From Saprospiraceae bacterium (GTDB lineage: Bacteria; Bacteroidota; Bacteroidia; Chitinophagales; Saprospiraceae): a DNA stretch of 64,000 nt. The notes beneath the pieces are model-generated. The model ran no database searches. It saw only the letters and a program-made list of their open reading frames with translations, and was not told where the DNA came from. The DNA is taken from NCBI GenBank assembly GCA_019638385.1, contig JAHBTW010000003.1, forward strand, positions 310,001-374,000, written 5' to 3'. The translations under genes and the position numbers were made by a program. This document shows, in pieces, positions 42,731 through 55,100 of this stretch (position 1 is its first letter; the number at the start of each line of letters is the position of its first letter).

Positions 42731-43321
42731 TTAAAATATTCGGATTTTGGTAGGTTGCGCCACATAAGCGCGCAGGATAATATCCTTTTCAATGACGGCC
42801 TCCTGTCCTTTCACAAACAAACCGGTGAATACAAAGCCGACGGAGGCGCCCTTTGTTTTTTTGTCCAAAATGGCCAGCCCGGCGACCGTGGTAGCCGCCG
42901 ATAAGCCGATGGCTGCGCCCTTGCGGGAATGGCCTTTGGCAGTGTGAGGCGTGCCATGCAGGTGTACTATTTGACCGTCTATGGCGCGTACGCTCACGGC
43001 CTCTATTTCGAGTGCGCCGGCCCGGCCCAGTATGCCGGCTTTGCGCACCATTCGCACCCGTCCTTCGGCGTAATCTCTGGCGCGAATGACTTCCCGGCCG
43101 TTCACCACCACACTGATTTTTACATCCAACTCCACCGTATTGCCTTCCTGCAGCCGGGCCGAACTCGCTTCGCTGTACAGCGTGAGCGATACGGGCGTTC
43201 CTGCTTCGAGTACGATGTAGTTTCCCGTCAGTGTGGTATCAGGCTGATAGGCGGTACAGCGCCCTGGAGTAGCGCCGTGGAGAAAGCCGATTGCGAGGAG
43301 AAAAATACTTATTTTTTTCAT
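42731..43321 (-). CDS. Small secreted protein, AVDG paralogue family (member 5)
   Basis: 196 residues from ATG 43319-43321 (MKKISIFLLAIGFLHGATPG). The longest member: VLEAGTPVSLTLYSEASSARLQEGNTVELDVKISVVVNGREVIRARDYAEGRVRMV, LEIEAVSVRAIDGQIVHLHG, then a Gly/Ala-rich segment (GAAIGLSAATTVAGLAILDKKTKGASVGFVFTGLFV) that may insert in a membrane, and a final KIRIF strand. First gene of its operon, directly behind bipartite motif site 3. The ALEIE...RAIDG stretch places it in the same paralogue family despite Ile for Val. Confidence 0.75.
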   Translation of the reverse strand: MKKISIFLLAIGFLHGATPGRCTAYQPDTTLTGNYIVLEAGTPVSLTLYSEASSARLQEGNTVELDVKISVVVNGREVIRARDYAEGRVRMVRKAGILGRAGALEIEAVSVRAIDGQIVHLHGTPHTAKGHSRKGAAIGLSAATTVAGLAILDKKTKGASVGFVFTGLFVKGQEAVIEKDIILRAYVAQPTKIRIF

Positions 43322-43342
43322 GGTGGATGCATTTGGAAGTAA

Positions 43343-43368
43343 GTAGCTCAATGGCTGTGCCGGTACCC
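43343..43368 (-). promoter_or_regulatory. Shared bipartite motif GGGTACCG-N14-CTAC, site 3
   Basis: On the minus strand GGGTACCG (43368-43361), 14 bases, CTAC (43346-43343), 21 nt before the start codon of the 42731-43321 gene. It is divergent from site 2, whose GGGTACCG begins 27 bp away, so the two face outward from a 78-bp region. Confidence 0.72.
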
Positions 43369-43394
43369 ATTTATCGGGGAATTTTTATTTTCAA

Positions 43395-43420
43395 GGGTAC
43401 CGCTCCGGCCTTTTTCCTAC
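43395..43420 (+). promoter_or_regulatory. Shared bipartite motif GGGTACCG-N14-CTAC, site 2
   Basis: GGGTACCG (43395-43402), 14 bases, CTAC (43417-43420), followed by TAA as in site 4. It lies 36 nt before the metacaspase start codon. Confidence 0.72.
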
Positions 43421-43427
43421 TAATGGT

Positions 43428-43435
43428 TAATTTTG
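43428..43435 (+). promoter_or_regulatory. Bacteroidota -7 box (TAATTTTG) before the metacaspase gene
   Basis: TAATTTTG is a full TAnnTTTG match 21 nt before ATG 43457. It lies just after motif site 2, so a housekeeping promoter and the alternative one may overlap. Confidence 0.5.
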
Positions 43436-43456
43436 CCATAAATACCAACCTGTACA

Positions 43457-46150
43457 ATGAGAACCTACCTTCAGTGGCTGCTATGGATAGTCTGTGTAAA
43501 TTTCCTTCCTCTTTCGGCTCAGGTGTTTGACCCCGCGTGGGAGCAAACACTGTATGACCTGCCCAACTTTGCCGTAAATCAGGTCTTTCAAGCCTTTGAC
43601 GGCAAATTGGCCGTGGTGGGCGAAATGCAAACCGATGACGATGCCAGCAAAGGCGTTTTTTTGCTCATTGACGAGTCCAACGGCAAAATTATTCGCCAAA
43701 ACTCGGCGCTGGGTATGAAACGATTCAACCGGCTCAACACCGGACTGCAAGCGGAAGACGGCACCTTTTATCTCGCCGGAAGCACCGGCAATGAATTGCA
43801 GGATCAGGATGCCTGGCTGCTGCGCATCACCGGCGAAGGACAGGTATTGAAAGACACCCTCATAGCGTCGAGAGGCAATGACGCATTTGAACGAATCGCC
43901 CTGTTCAGCGACGGCTCTCTGCTGTTGGCCGGCTACAAAAACAGCCCGGATAATTTGTGGGTGCTCCAATGGCAGCGCGATCGGATTGCGGCGCAAAACA
44001 ATTACAAAAATGCCCGCATCGGCAAACTTTTAGAATTGGTGATAGATGTCGAAGACGGCGTTGACATCTTCGGGGGAAGCGAGCGGCCGGGAGACATTTG
44101 GCGCATCCGGTTCGACCGGAAACTGGCCCGCACAGAGGAGCCTTTTTTTAAAAACATTGCCCGTTCTGAACCCGTTTTCGCCGATTTTATCTCCGCCAAC
44201 AGCCTGTATGTATTTGGCAATTCCTGGCGCGGAAGCAACGATGACGACCTCTGGTTTTGCTATGTCAATACGGCCACCGGCGATGTGTCGGAAAAAATTA
44301 TCGGCAGTCGAAACCCCGAATTTGTTCGGGCCGCTGTCCGCATTGCTCCGGGCCGCTACCTGCTCTCCATGAGCGCGCTCGGCAGGGAGGCAGGCGCTTA
44401 CTCCGGCGAGTTGTTCAACCACTTGGTGGTGTTCGATACGCGGCAACAACAAATTGTGGATACGATTGCCCTCATCGGAAGCGAACGCAAAACGATGGTG
44501 ACGCTCCTGCGGCAAGGTCTGCGCCGGACCACCTGGGTCGTGGCGGATGTGGCGGCGGGGCAGAATCGGTTCTATACGCGGATCATCTGCCGCAAACCCA
44601 CGCAGGTACTCGCCAGGGCCAAAGCCATGTATGCCGTAAAATGCTCCCAGCCCGAACTGCGCGACGAAGACGGCGACGGGCGACTCGCTCCCGGCGAGCG
44701 CGGCGCCATTGTGTTTTTTGCTGAAAATACCGGTGATGCCGACATTGAAGAAGCAGAACTGACGGTGAGGGGCATTCCGCCGGTGATGCCCGGACTGGAA
44801 TTAGTGTATGAAACGCTGTTTGTGAGCAGTTTGCCGAAAGGCGAAAAACGCCGGCTCTCCGTGCCGGTTGCCGCCGCCGCCAACCTTGCCGCCGGTACCT
44901 CTGTATTCGAAATATCGCTCAAAGTAAAGGGCAATACCCTGGCCAAGTTCAATGCTCCGGTGCTGAGCGTCAAAAGTATAGACTCCGGATCGGCCGTGCG
45001 CGCTATTGATTACAAAACGCCGCAACACACCACCGGCAGCCGCAGCGCCCGCAGCCCCAACGACAAAATAGCCGCCACGGGCAAAGTGTATGCCGATCGC
45101 ATCATTCCGCAGGAAAACTTCCGCACATATGTGAACGGGCATTTGGTGGTGGATGCCAAAAACGAGTTCACCCAATTTGAAGTGCACGAGGAAAACGGCC
45201 TGTATGTACACCTGTTCACCACCGTGCTATCGCTCCATGAAGGCGACAACACCGCCGAACTGCGCGTAATGGCTGACGGCGTGGAAACCAAATCTGATCC
45301 GATCTTCATCCGATTTGTGCCGCGCAAACCCAACTTGCACATCATCGCCATAGCGCCGCCGTACAAAGACCTGAAATACAACCGCAAAGATGCCGACGAC
45401 CTCATCGCCGCATTGGAGCAACAGAAAGAAAAAGGCATTTATGATGAAATCACCGTGACGCGCCTCAACACGGAAATCACCGCCAACCGCACCCAAATAC
45501 AACTGGCCTTCAAACGCTTGGTGCAACAAGCAACCGCCGCCACCGAAGACCGCGCCATTTTTGAAAAAGACATCATCCTCGTGTTCATCTCCTCGCACGG
45601 AACGGTGCTCAATCGCCGCTTCAAAATCGTACCCGGCGATTACGACGGCGACTTCCCCGAAGAGACGACCGTGGACTATCGAGCAGACATTCTGGAGCAG
45701 TTGGAAAAAATTCGCTGCAAGAAGATCGTGCTCATTGATGCCTGCCACAGCGGCGGCGCCCGCTCGCGGGCCATACCCGGCGAAATTGACCTGAACAAAG
45801 CCTTGGAGGAACTCAGCCGCATTGCCGAAGGCGTCACTACCATCAGCTCCAGTCAGGAAAACGAACTCTCTTACGAAGAACCGGCCTGGGAAAACGGCGC
45901 TTTCACCCAAGCCCTGCTCGACGCTTTGGCCAATAAACCCATAGCCCTGCCGGGCAAAGACAAACCCTTCTACCCGGATGCGAACGAAGACCTCTTCCTC
46001 TCCATCGAGGAGCTATACCAATACGTGCGTCTGCGCGTACCCGGCCTCATTCAGGAAGTTTTCCAAAAAAATGCCGACCTGATGAAACAAAACCCGACAC
46101 TGATCCGCAACGACCTGGGGAAAGAAACGAAGGTGTTTGTGGTGGAGTGA
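43457..46150 (+). CDS. Secreted caspase-family (C14) peptidase
   Basis: 897 residues with a signal peptide ([19 protein letters not shown]). Residues ~22-390 look like a beta-propeller-type repeat region ([32 protein letters not shown]). Residues ~410-520 carry a [12 protein letters not shown] motif and a beta-sandwich that resembles a CARDB/BACON-like repeat. Residues ~640-890 are a caspase/metacaspase domain: [26 protein letters not shown], catalytic His714 in VFISSHG and Cys763 in IDACHSGG, then [15 protein letters not shown] and [11 protein letters not shown]. So the catalytic pair is intact. Metacaspases cleave after basic residues. The giant surface protein gene follows after 34 bp and a PorP-like gene after that, giving a likely operon. 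Confidence 0.88.
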   Translation: MRTYLQWLLWIVCVNFLPLSAQVFDPAWEQTLYDLPNFAVNQVFQAFDGKLAVVGEMQTDDDASKGVFLLIDESNGKIIRQNSALGMKRFNRLNTGLQAEDGTFYLAGSTGNELQDQDAWLLRITGEGQVLKDTLIASRGNDAFERIALFSDGSLLLAGYKNSPDNLWVLQWQRDRIAAQNNYKNARIGKLLELVIDVEDGVDIFGGSERPGDIWRIRFDRKLARTEEPFFKNIARSEPVFADFISANSLYVFGNSWRGSNDDDLWFCYVNTATGDVSEKIIGSRNPEFVRAAVRIAPGRYLLSMSALGREAGAYSGELFNHLVVFDTRQQQIVDTIALIGSERKTMVTLLRQGLRRTTWVVADVAAGQNRFYTRIICRKPTQVLARAKAMYAVKCSQPELRDEDGDGRLAPGERGAIVFFAENTGDADIEEAELTVRGIPPVMPGLELVYETLFVSSLPKGEKRRLSVPVAAAANLAAGTSVFEISLKVKGNTLAKFNAPVLSVKSIDSGSAVRAIDYKTPQHTTGSRSARSPNDKIAATGKVYADRIIPQENFRTYVNGHLVVDAKNEFTQFEVHEENGLYVHLFTTVLSLHEGDNTAELRVMADGVETKSDPIFIRFVPRKPNLHIIAIAPPYKDLKYNRKDADDLIAALEQQKEKGIYDEITVTRLNTEITANRTQIQLAFKRLVQQATAATEDRAIFEKDIILVFISSHGTVLNRRFKIVPGDYDGDFPEETTVDYRADILEQLEKIRCKKIVLIDACHSGGARSRAIPGEIDLNKALEELSRIAEGVTTISSSQENELSYEEPAWENGAFTQALLDALANKPIALPGKDKPFYPDANEDLFLSIEELYQYVRLRVPGLIQEVFQKNADLMKQNPTLIRNDLGKETKVFVVE

Positions 46151-46184
46151 GTTGTATCTGTTGAATCTAAAAACCTGTATTCGG

Positions 46185-49100
46185 ATGAACACCCTAAAGT
46201 TTCAAATTCACTATCGAATCTTACCGCTGCTCGTTGTAGCCATTTTCTGCTCTTGGAAAGCTACCAGAGTACTCGGTCAGTGTCCTCCTCTGGGAACCAC
46301 TTCTATACAGGTTGTCAATACCAATGATTCCGGGGCGGGTTCGCTCAGACAGGCCATTATATGTGCCAATTTAAGCACCTCTTTAGACCTGATCACTTTC
46401 AACATCCCAGGAGCCGGGCCTCATATTATTACGCCACTGACAGTACTCCCCCCAATTACAGATGATGGCGTTACCATTTCGGTTTTACAAGGGGGAGCGG
46501 CGCTGGGCGCCATTCGCTTGTCAGGCAGTGCTTTAAGCGGCATCATTTCGGGTGTGGAATTCAATGGAGTTACAGGCGGCACATTAGAAGGTCTGGTAGT
46601 AACCGGATTTCCGGATGACGGTGTGAAAGTGGTAGACTGTTCCAATGTAAACATTCTCCAAAACGTCATTTCGGGCAATGGCGGCGGCGGAGACCCTGGA
46701 GAAGGGGTTTTAGTCTCCAATTCCAATTTCATTCAAATATCTGAAAACAGAATTGGCACCGATCTCACAGGAACCATCGCCAATCCCAATACCAGCGACG
46801 GCATTGACGTATATAGCAGCTTCGATATCTTCATCACTCGGAATGTACTCTCCGGCAATGCAGCCGCAGGTGGAAGGGTGTTTGATTCTGGCTCTATCAT
46901 TTTTTCAGGAAACAGAATCGGCGTTGATGCGAGTGCTTCCTTCTCGCTGGGGAATGGTGCGCAAGGTGTAGAAGTGATCAATTCATTCGTTATCATTGAC
47001 GTTACCGGTCCTGACCCGGAAGACATAAATATTATAGGCAATAACAATTTCGACGGTGTATTGGCGCAAGGAAGCAGCGCCTACCTCATTGTTGCTTTTT
47101 CAATTATTGGAACCGGATTAAATGGAACGGAGGATTTTGCAAACAACGGGTTCGCTGTCCGCTTCGATAACGGCGCCTCCGGCGAGGTGTTTCAAAACAA
47201 AATTGCCTACAATTTTAGTGGCGGGGTGCAAGTGGCCGGTACTTCAACCGGTATCAGTATTCGACAAAACGAAATGTATTGTATCAATAGCAGCGGCATA
47301 AACTTAGTGGGGGGGGCTAACGGCGGTATTACAGCTCCTCTAATCACTACCTCCACTACCTCCACCATCGCCGGTACATGCATGCCGAACGGATTGGTAG
47401 ATGTATATAGGGAAGACAATTCAGGTTGTCCCTGGGGTGTCTGTGCAGGTAAGGTTTTGCTGGGTACAGTTACAGCAAATGCCTCCGGTATTTGGTCTTT
47501 AAGTGTTTCTTCGAGCACCGGCGCCAGAGTAACGGCCACCGTTACCAGTCCGATTACAAACAGCACTTCCGCTTTCTCATCTTGTGCGACTATAGTTTCT
47601 GCCTGCCCTTCTTACACAGCCTCGCTCAGCGGCAGCACTGCCATCTGTCAGGGACAATCTGCCACGCTCACGTTCAACTTCAGCGGAGGTACAGGCCCCT
47701 ACACCGTAATGTGGACCAACGGCACGCTGTCCAATATCAACAATGGGCATACGGTGTCTGTAAATCCTGGCAGCACCACAATTTATACCATCAGCAGTGT
47801 GACAGATGCAAGCGCTTGCCCGGCTACCATCGGTTCGGGCGCCACCGTAACGGTGAACCCCAATACCACCCCCACCTTCACACAAGTATCACCGATTTGT
47901 GTGGGCGGCAGTTTTAGCTTGCCGACTACTTCCAACAACGGCATCACGGGCAACTGGTCACCGGCCATCAACAACACAGCCACCACGACCTACACCTTCA
48001 CGCCTACGGCCGGGCAATGCGCCACCACTGCAATGATGACCGTAACGGTGAGTTCCAATATAGCCCCCACCTTCACACAAGTATCTCCAATCTGTGTGGG
48101 CGGCAGTTTCAGCTTGCCGACTACCTCCAACAACGGCATCACAGGAACCTGGTCACCGGCCATCAACAACACAGCCACCACGACCTATACCTTCACACCG
48201 AATGGCGGGCAATGCGCCACGACGGCAATGATGACGGTGACGGTGAACCCAAATACGACGCCTACCTTCACACAGGTATCGCCGATCTGTGCAGGCGGCA
48301 GCTTCAGCCTGCCGACTACTTCCAACAATGGCATAACAGGAATCTGGTCGCCTGCTATCAACAACACGGTTACTACGACCTATACGTTCACACCGAATGG
48401 CGGGCAATGCGCCACCACGGCAATGATGACGGTGACGGTGAACCCAAATACGACGCCTACCTTCACACAGGTATCGCCGATCTGTGCAGGCGGCAGTTTC
48501 AGCCTGCCGACTACCTCCAACAACGGCGTCACAGGAGCCTGGTCGCCGGCCATCAACAACATGGCCACCACGACCTATACCTTCACACCGAATGGCGGGC
48601 AATGCGCCACGACGGCAATGATGACGGTGACGGTGAACCCAAATACGACGCCTACTTTCACACAGGTATCGCCGATCTGTGCAGGCGGCAGTTTCAGCCT
48701 GCCGACGAGTTCCAACAACGGCATCACAGGAACCTGGTCGCCGGCCATCAACAACACAGCCACCACGACCTACACCTTCACACCGAATGGCGGGCAATGC
48801 GCCACGAGTGCGATGATGACGGTGACGGTGAATTCATTACCCATAGCCACTGCGCCCGGATTTCCCTTCGAGCGCTGCGACGAAGGCGGCGGCACAGCCA
48901 CTTTCCCGCTTGCCAATGCGAACGGACTCATCAGCGGCGGGGCGGGCAGCGTCGCTTGGTATCAGGATGCCGCAGGGTTTCAGTCCATCGGGAATCCTTT
49001 TGCGTATGTGTCTGCATCGGGCACGGTATATGCCGTAGTGAACAACGGGCAATGCAACTCTAATCCGGTACCGGTAGAGCTACTGGTGCTTCCTGCGCCG

Positions 49101-52100
49101 GTTTTGGTGTGCGCACAGCAAAGTCCCGTCTCCACGCCCGGCGCTTCCGACGGCTCCGCAACGGTGCAGATTTCGGGCGGCACGCCGGGCTATACCATTG
49201 CATGGAGCGGCGCGGCGAGCGGTTCGCAAAATCAGCCGACAGCCGGAACAGCAACCATAACGGGCTTGCCGGCAGGTAATTACAGCGTAACGGTGACGGA
49301 TGGGAACACTTGTACTCAGAGCTGTTTTTTCACAATCAACGCCCCAAACTGCAATCTCACTGCCAATGCAACGGGTACGAATCCCGGCTGCCACAGCGCC
49401 GCCACGGGTAGCATCGCGCTAACCGTATCGGGCGGCACAGGTATGCTCACTTATGATTGGAATGACAATACATTGGACGGCACGCAAAATCCGACCGGAC
49501 TGAGCGCCGGTGCTTATAGCGTCACCGTCACCGACGGGGCGGGCTGCACGGCTACGGCTTCTGCAACCTTGACAAATCCGGCAGCACTGGTTTTGGTGTG
49601 CGCACAGCAAAGTCCCGCCTCCACACCCGGCGCTTCCGACGGGGCTGCTACGGTGCAGATTTCGGGCGGTATGCCTGGCTATACCATCGCCTGGAGCGGC
49701 GCGGCAAGCGGCTCGCAAAATCAGGCAGCAGCCGGAACAGCGACGATAACAGATTTGATAGCAGGCAATTACAATGTGACGGTGACGGATGGGAATGGGT
49801 GCGTGCAGCAGTGCAGCTTTATCATCTCTACTTCTTCATCAGGAATATTCCAACTCACGATCGGCAGCGCCAATAATGTAAGCCAGGGGCAGCAGGTGTG
49901 TCTGGACGTGACGACGAGCAATTTTACAGATATTGTCGGGATGCAGTTTTCAATCAATTATAATCCTGCATTATTGCAGTTGGTCTCTGTAGGCAATCTG
50001 GGCTTGCCGGATCTCACACTTGCTAACAACTTCGGTCTTCCCATACCGGGAGGCTTCGGAGGGTTGCACCCACCCGGTATAATTACCTTTGCATGGACAG
50101 ATCCTTCGATCAGCGGTGTAACCCTGCCGGATGGAACGACAATCTTCCAATTGTGCTTCAACGTCATCGGCAGTACAGATGCGACAGTATCTTTCAGCGA
50201 TACACCGACCCTTATGGAAGTCGTATACGCCGACTTTACTATTGAGCGGCCCTTCAACAGCGTACCGGGTACGGTGAGCTTCAACGCGCCGACGGGCTTC
50301 ACGCTGACAATCGGCAGCGCCGACAACGTGAGCCAAGGGCAGCAGGTGTGCCTGAACGTGACAGCGCAGAATTTCACTAATATCGTCGCGATGCAATTCA
50401 CGATCAATTACAATCCGGCGATGTTGGAATTTGTATCGGTGGGTAATTTCAACTTACAGGGTCTTGCGGCGAGCAATTTTGGGTTTCCCGGCGGTACCAA
50501 TTCGGGCGTCATCGGGTTTTCATGGGCGGACCCCGATCTGGGCGGCGAAACACTGGCTAACGGCGCGACGGTATTCCAATTATGCTTCACCGCATTGGTA
50601 GGAACCGGCTCCACACAAGTGACCTTCGGCAATACTCCTACGCCGATAGAGATTGTTAACGCCGCTCAACAAAGCGTACCCTTCAACAGCGTACCGGGTA
50701 CGGTGACATTTGGCCCTGTCTCCTGTACTCACCCCGACTACGCCGCTCTCATGGCCCTCTACAACAGCACCAACGGCCCCGGCTGGACCAACAACACCGG
50801 CTGGGCGGAAGGCGCGGTGGGTACGAGTTGTGATCCGTGTAATTTTAACGGAGAACCTTGGTATGGCATACAGTGTAGCAACAACGGACGTGTGGTGGAA
50901 CTTAATCTTTCCTCCAATCAATTAAACGGGACACTACCCGCGGTTTTAGAGGCCTTAGATAGTTTGGTGGTACTCTATCTTTCTTACAACCAACTGAGTG
51001 GCTCAATTCCTGCGACCATGGGAAATCTGGAGAACTTGGAACGTTTGGGGCTTGCTGACAACCAGCTAAGCGGTGCGATTCCACCTGAACTGGGGAATTT
51101 GCAACGCTTAATAGACTTATACCTCATCAGCAATCAACTGAGCGGAGCAATACCGGTTGAATTACAAAATTTGATCAATCTGGAGCAACTACATTTATCT
51201 GATAATCAATTGACCGGAGTAATTCCGCCAGATTTGGGTAACCTCAGTAGCCTCAATCGGCTTGGCTTGATGCAAAATCAATTATCGGGTTCTATTCCGC
51301 CGGAGCTGGGGAATTTGTCTCAATTGGAATGGCTCGGCCTAAACGACAACCAACTGACCGGTGTAATTCCACCTGAACTTGGTATGATGATGAGTTTGAC
51401 AGAGTTGACGCTCAGTGATAATCAATTGACGGGGTCTATTCCAGCGGAGTTGGGAAACACAACCAACCTGATTGCGCTATGGCTTCACAATAATCAGTTA
51501 AGCGGTCAGATTCCTGTAACGTTAGGAAATCTCGTCAATCTCGCCTATTTGTATGTTCAAAACAATCAATTGCAAGGCTGTTTTTCTCAAGAACTAAGTC
51601 CGTTTTGTAATTTGGGCTTTAGTGCAAATTTTTTCGTGCCCGGCTATAACTTCACCAACAACCCCGGCCTCCCCTGGAGCGGCGATTTTGAACGATTCTG
51701 CGCCGGCGAAGACCAAATCGGTGCAAGCTGCGATGATGGCAATCCCTTAACTACCAATGATGTGATACAGACAGATTGCACTTGCAGCGGCGCCTTGTCA
51801 ACTTCCTGCCCCTCCGATTCCCTCGCCCTCGTGGCCCTCTACAACGCTGCCAACGGCCCCGGCTGGACCAACCGCAATAACTGGCTCGTGCCGGGGCAGC
51901 CGATCAGTACTTGGTATGGTGTGTTGGTGAATGCTCAGGGCTGTGTAGATACGCTTCTGCTGCCCGGCAACAACCTGTCAGGCGCCTTGCCGGCGGAATT
52001 GGGTACGCTGTCTGGTCTCCGGGTACTCAATTTGTCGGACAATCAGTTGGGCGGCAGCATTCCTGCCTCCGTAGGCAATTTGAGTGCGTTGGAAATCCTT

Positions 52101-55100
52101 TTTCTGAACAACAACAACATAGGCGGCAATATCCCCGCTTCGCTGGGAGGGCTGAGCAACCTGCGCGAACTGTGGTTGTATGAGAATGCATTGAGCGGCG
52201 CCATTCCCGCCGAGCTGGGCAATCTTCAAAATCTGGTATTGTTGTCGCTCGCATCCAACGATCTTACGGGCAGTATGCCGGCTTCTCTCGGCAATTTGTC
52301 GCAGTTGCAGGGATTGTGGCTGTACGAAAACCAATTGAGCGGCAGCATCCCGCCGGAATTGGGCAATTTGGCTCAACTTAGAGAACTGTCATTATCTATC
52401 AATCAGTTGAGCGGCAATATTCCCGCATCACTGGGCAACCTCGGCCTGTTGACGCATTTCTGGTGTTCGTTCAATAATCTCACGGGTTCCATCCCGGCTG
52501 TTCTGGGTGATTTATCGCAATTGACTACGCTCGAACTTTCCTTCAACCAACTTACCGGTAGCATTCCCGCCTCTTTGGGCAACCTGTCCAATCTCACGCA
52601 TTTCTACCTGAACAACAACCAGTTGCAGGGTTGTTTTCCGGCGGAGTTGTCGGTTCACTGTAGTCTGGGGCTGAGCAATGATCTGCTGCTTCCCGGCTAT
52701 AATTTGACAGGAAACACAGACCTGCCAGGCGGCGGTGATTTTACGGCGTTTTGCAACAACAACAGTGGCGCCTGCGCCCCCACGAACCCCGAGGCTTTCA
52801 TCACTACCTGGAAAACCGACAATCCCGGTACTTCAGCTAACAACCAGATCACCATCCCCGGCACCGGCACGGGCTACCTCATCGAATGGGAAGAGGTGGG
52901 CAACCCCGCCAACAACGGCACGGCCATCGGCAACAACACGACCACCGTCACCTTCCCTGCGCCGGGGACGTACCGGGTGAGCATTAGTGGGGGTTTTACG
53001 CGGATACTGTTTAATAATGGAGGCGATCGCCAAAAATTACTGACCATTGAGCAGTGGGGTAATATTGCATGGAGCAGCATGGAAAGGGCCTTTTCTGGCT
53101 GTTCTAATTTGACATACAATGCTACGGATGCACCGAATTTATCTGGTGTGCTAAGCATGAGTGAAATGTTCAGAGGCTGTACCTTGTTTAACGGTGCTAT
53201 CGGAAACTGGAATACGGCGACGGTAACGGATATGTCGTTTATGTTTTCACAAGCCCACTCCTTCAACCAATCCATAGGTAACTGGAATACGGGGGCAGTG
53301 ACGAATATGCAATCAATGTTTTCTTGGGCCATTTCCTTCAGCCAGCCCATCGGAAACTGGAATACGTCTGCGGTGACGAATATGCAATATATGTTCGATG
53401 GAGCCAACTCCTTCAACCAGCCCATTGGGGACTGGAATACGTCAGCAGTGTCAAATATGCGTTACATGTTTAGAAACGCCAGTTCTTTCAACCAGCCCAT
53501 CGGAAACTGGAACACGTCAGCGGTGACAAATATGAGTTGGATGTTTCAGAGTGCCAGTTCCTTTGACCAGCCCATTGGTAATTGGAATACGTCGGCGGTG
53601 ACGGACATGAGGGCGATGTTTTCCGTAGCTAGTTCCTTCAACCAGCCTATCGGCGGTTGGAATACAGCGTCGGTGACAGAGATATACGCAATGTTTGAGC
53701 TTGCCAGTTCCTTCAATCAGCCCATTGGAGACTGGAATACAGCGGCAGTGACGAGTATGTCGGGTATGTTTAGAGAGGCCGTTTCCTTTAACCAGCCTTT
53801 AGGCAATTGGAATACAGCGGAAGTGACGAGTATGTCGGGTATGTTCAACAACTCCGGCCTCGACTGCGCCAATTACGACGCCACCCTCACCGGCTGGGCC
53901 GCCAACCCCAACACGCCGGATGGTCTTACGCTGGGTGCGGCGGGGCTACAGTACGGGGCACAAGCGGCTCACGACAGCCTCGTCAATCTCAAAGGCTGGA
54001 CGATCATGGGAGATGTATATGATCCCGGCTGCGTGCCTTGCTCATCCTTCACTGCCTCCCTCAGCGGCAGCACCGCCATCTGTCAGGGGCAATCTGCCAC
54101 GCTCACGTTCAATTTCAGCGGTGGCGCAGGGCCTTACAACGTTGTTTGGAGCAACGGCACGCTCTCCAATATCAACAACGGGCATACAGTGTCGGTATCA
54201 CCTACGAGTACTACCACCTATTCCATCAGCAGTGTAACCGATGCGGGGGGCTGCCCGGCCACCATTGTGGGCAATGCTGCCATCACGGTAAATCCGCTGC
54301 CCACGCTCGGCATTGCCAATACCACGCCCGCCAATTGCAACCAGCCTACCGGCAGCATCACGCTCAACGTATCCGGCGCGACCGGCACGCCGACTTATAT
54401 GTGGAGCAACGGCGCAATGACTCAAAACCTGAGCAATGTAGCGGCAGGCAGCTACTCCGTCACCGTCACGAGCGGGAACGGCTGCACGGCCACGGCTTCG
54501 GCCAATGTGCCGGGCACGAATGCGCCCACGGTCGGCATCGCCAACACCGCTCCCGCCAACTGCAACCAAGCTACCGGCAGCGTCACACTCAACGTTTCCG
54601 GCACGACCGGCACGCCGACTTACCTCTGGAGCAACGGCGCAATGACTCAAAACCTGAGCAATGTAGCGGCAGGCAGCTACTCCGTCACCGTCACGAGCGG
54701 GAACGGCTGTACGGCCACGGCTTCGGCCAATGTGCCGGGCACGAATGCGCCCACGGTCGGCATTGCCAACACCGCTCCCGCCAACTGCAATCAGCCGACA
54801 GGCAGCGTCACGCTCAACGTTTCCGGCACGACCGGCACTCCGACTTACCTCTGGAGTAACGGCGCGATGACACAAAACCTGAGCAATGTGGCGGCGGGCA
54901 GCTACTCCGTCACCGTCACGAGCGGGAACGGCTGCACGGCCACGGCTACGGCGACCGTGCCGGGCACGAACGCTCCCACGGTCGGCATCGCCAATACCAC
55001 GCCCGCCAATTGCAACCAGCCCACCGGCAGCGTCACGCTCAACGTTTCCGGCACGACCGGCTCGCCGACTTACCTGTGGAGCAACGGCGCGATGACTCAA

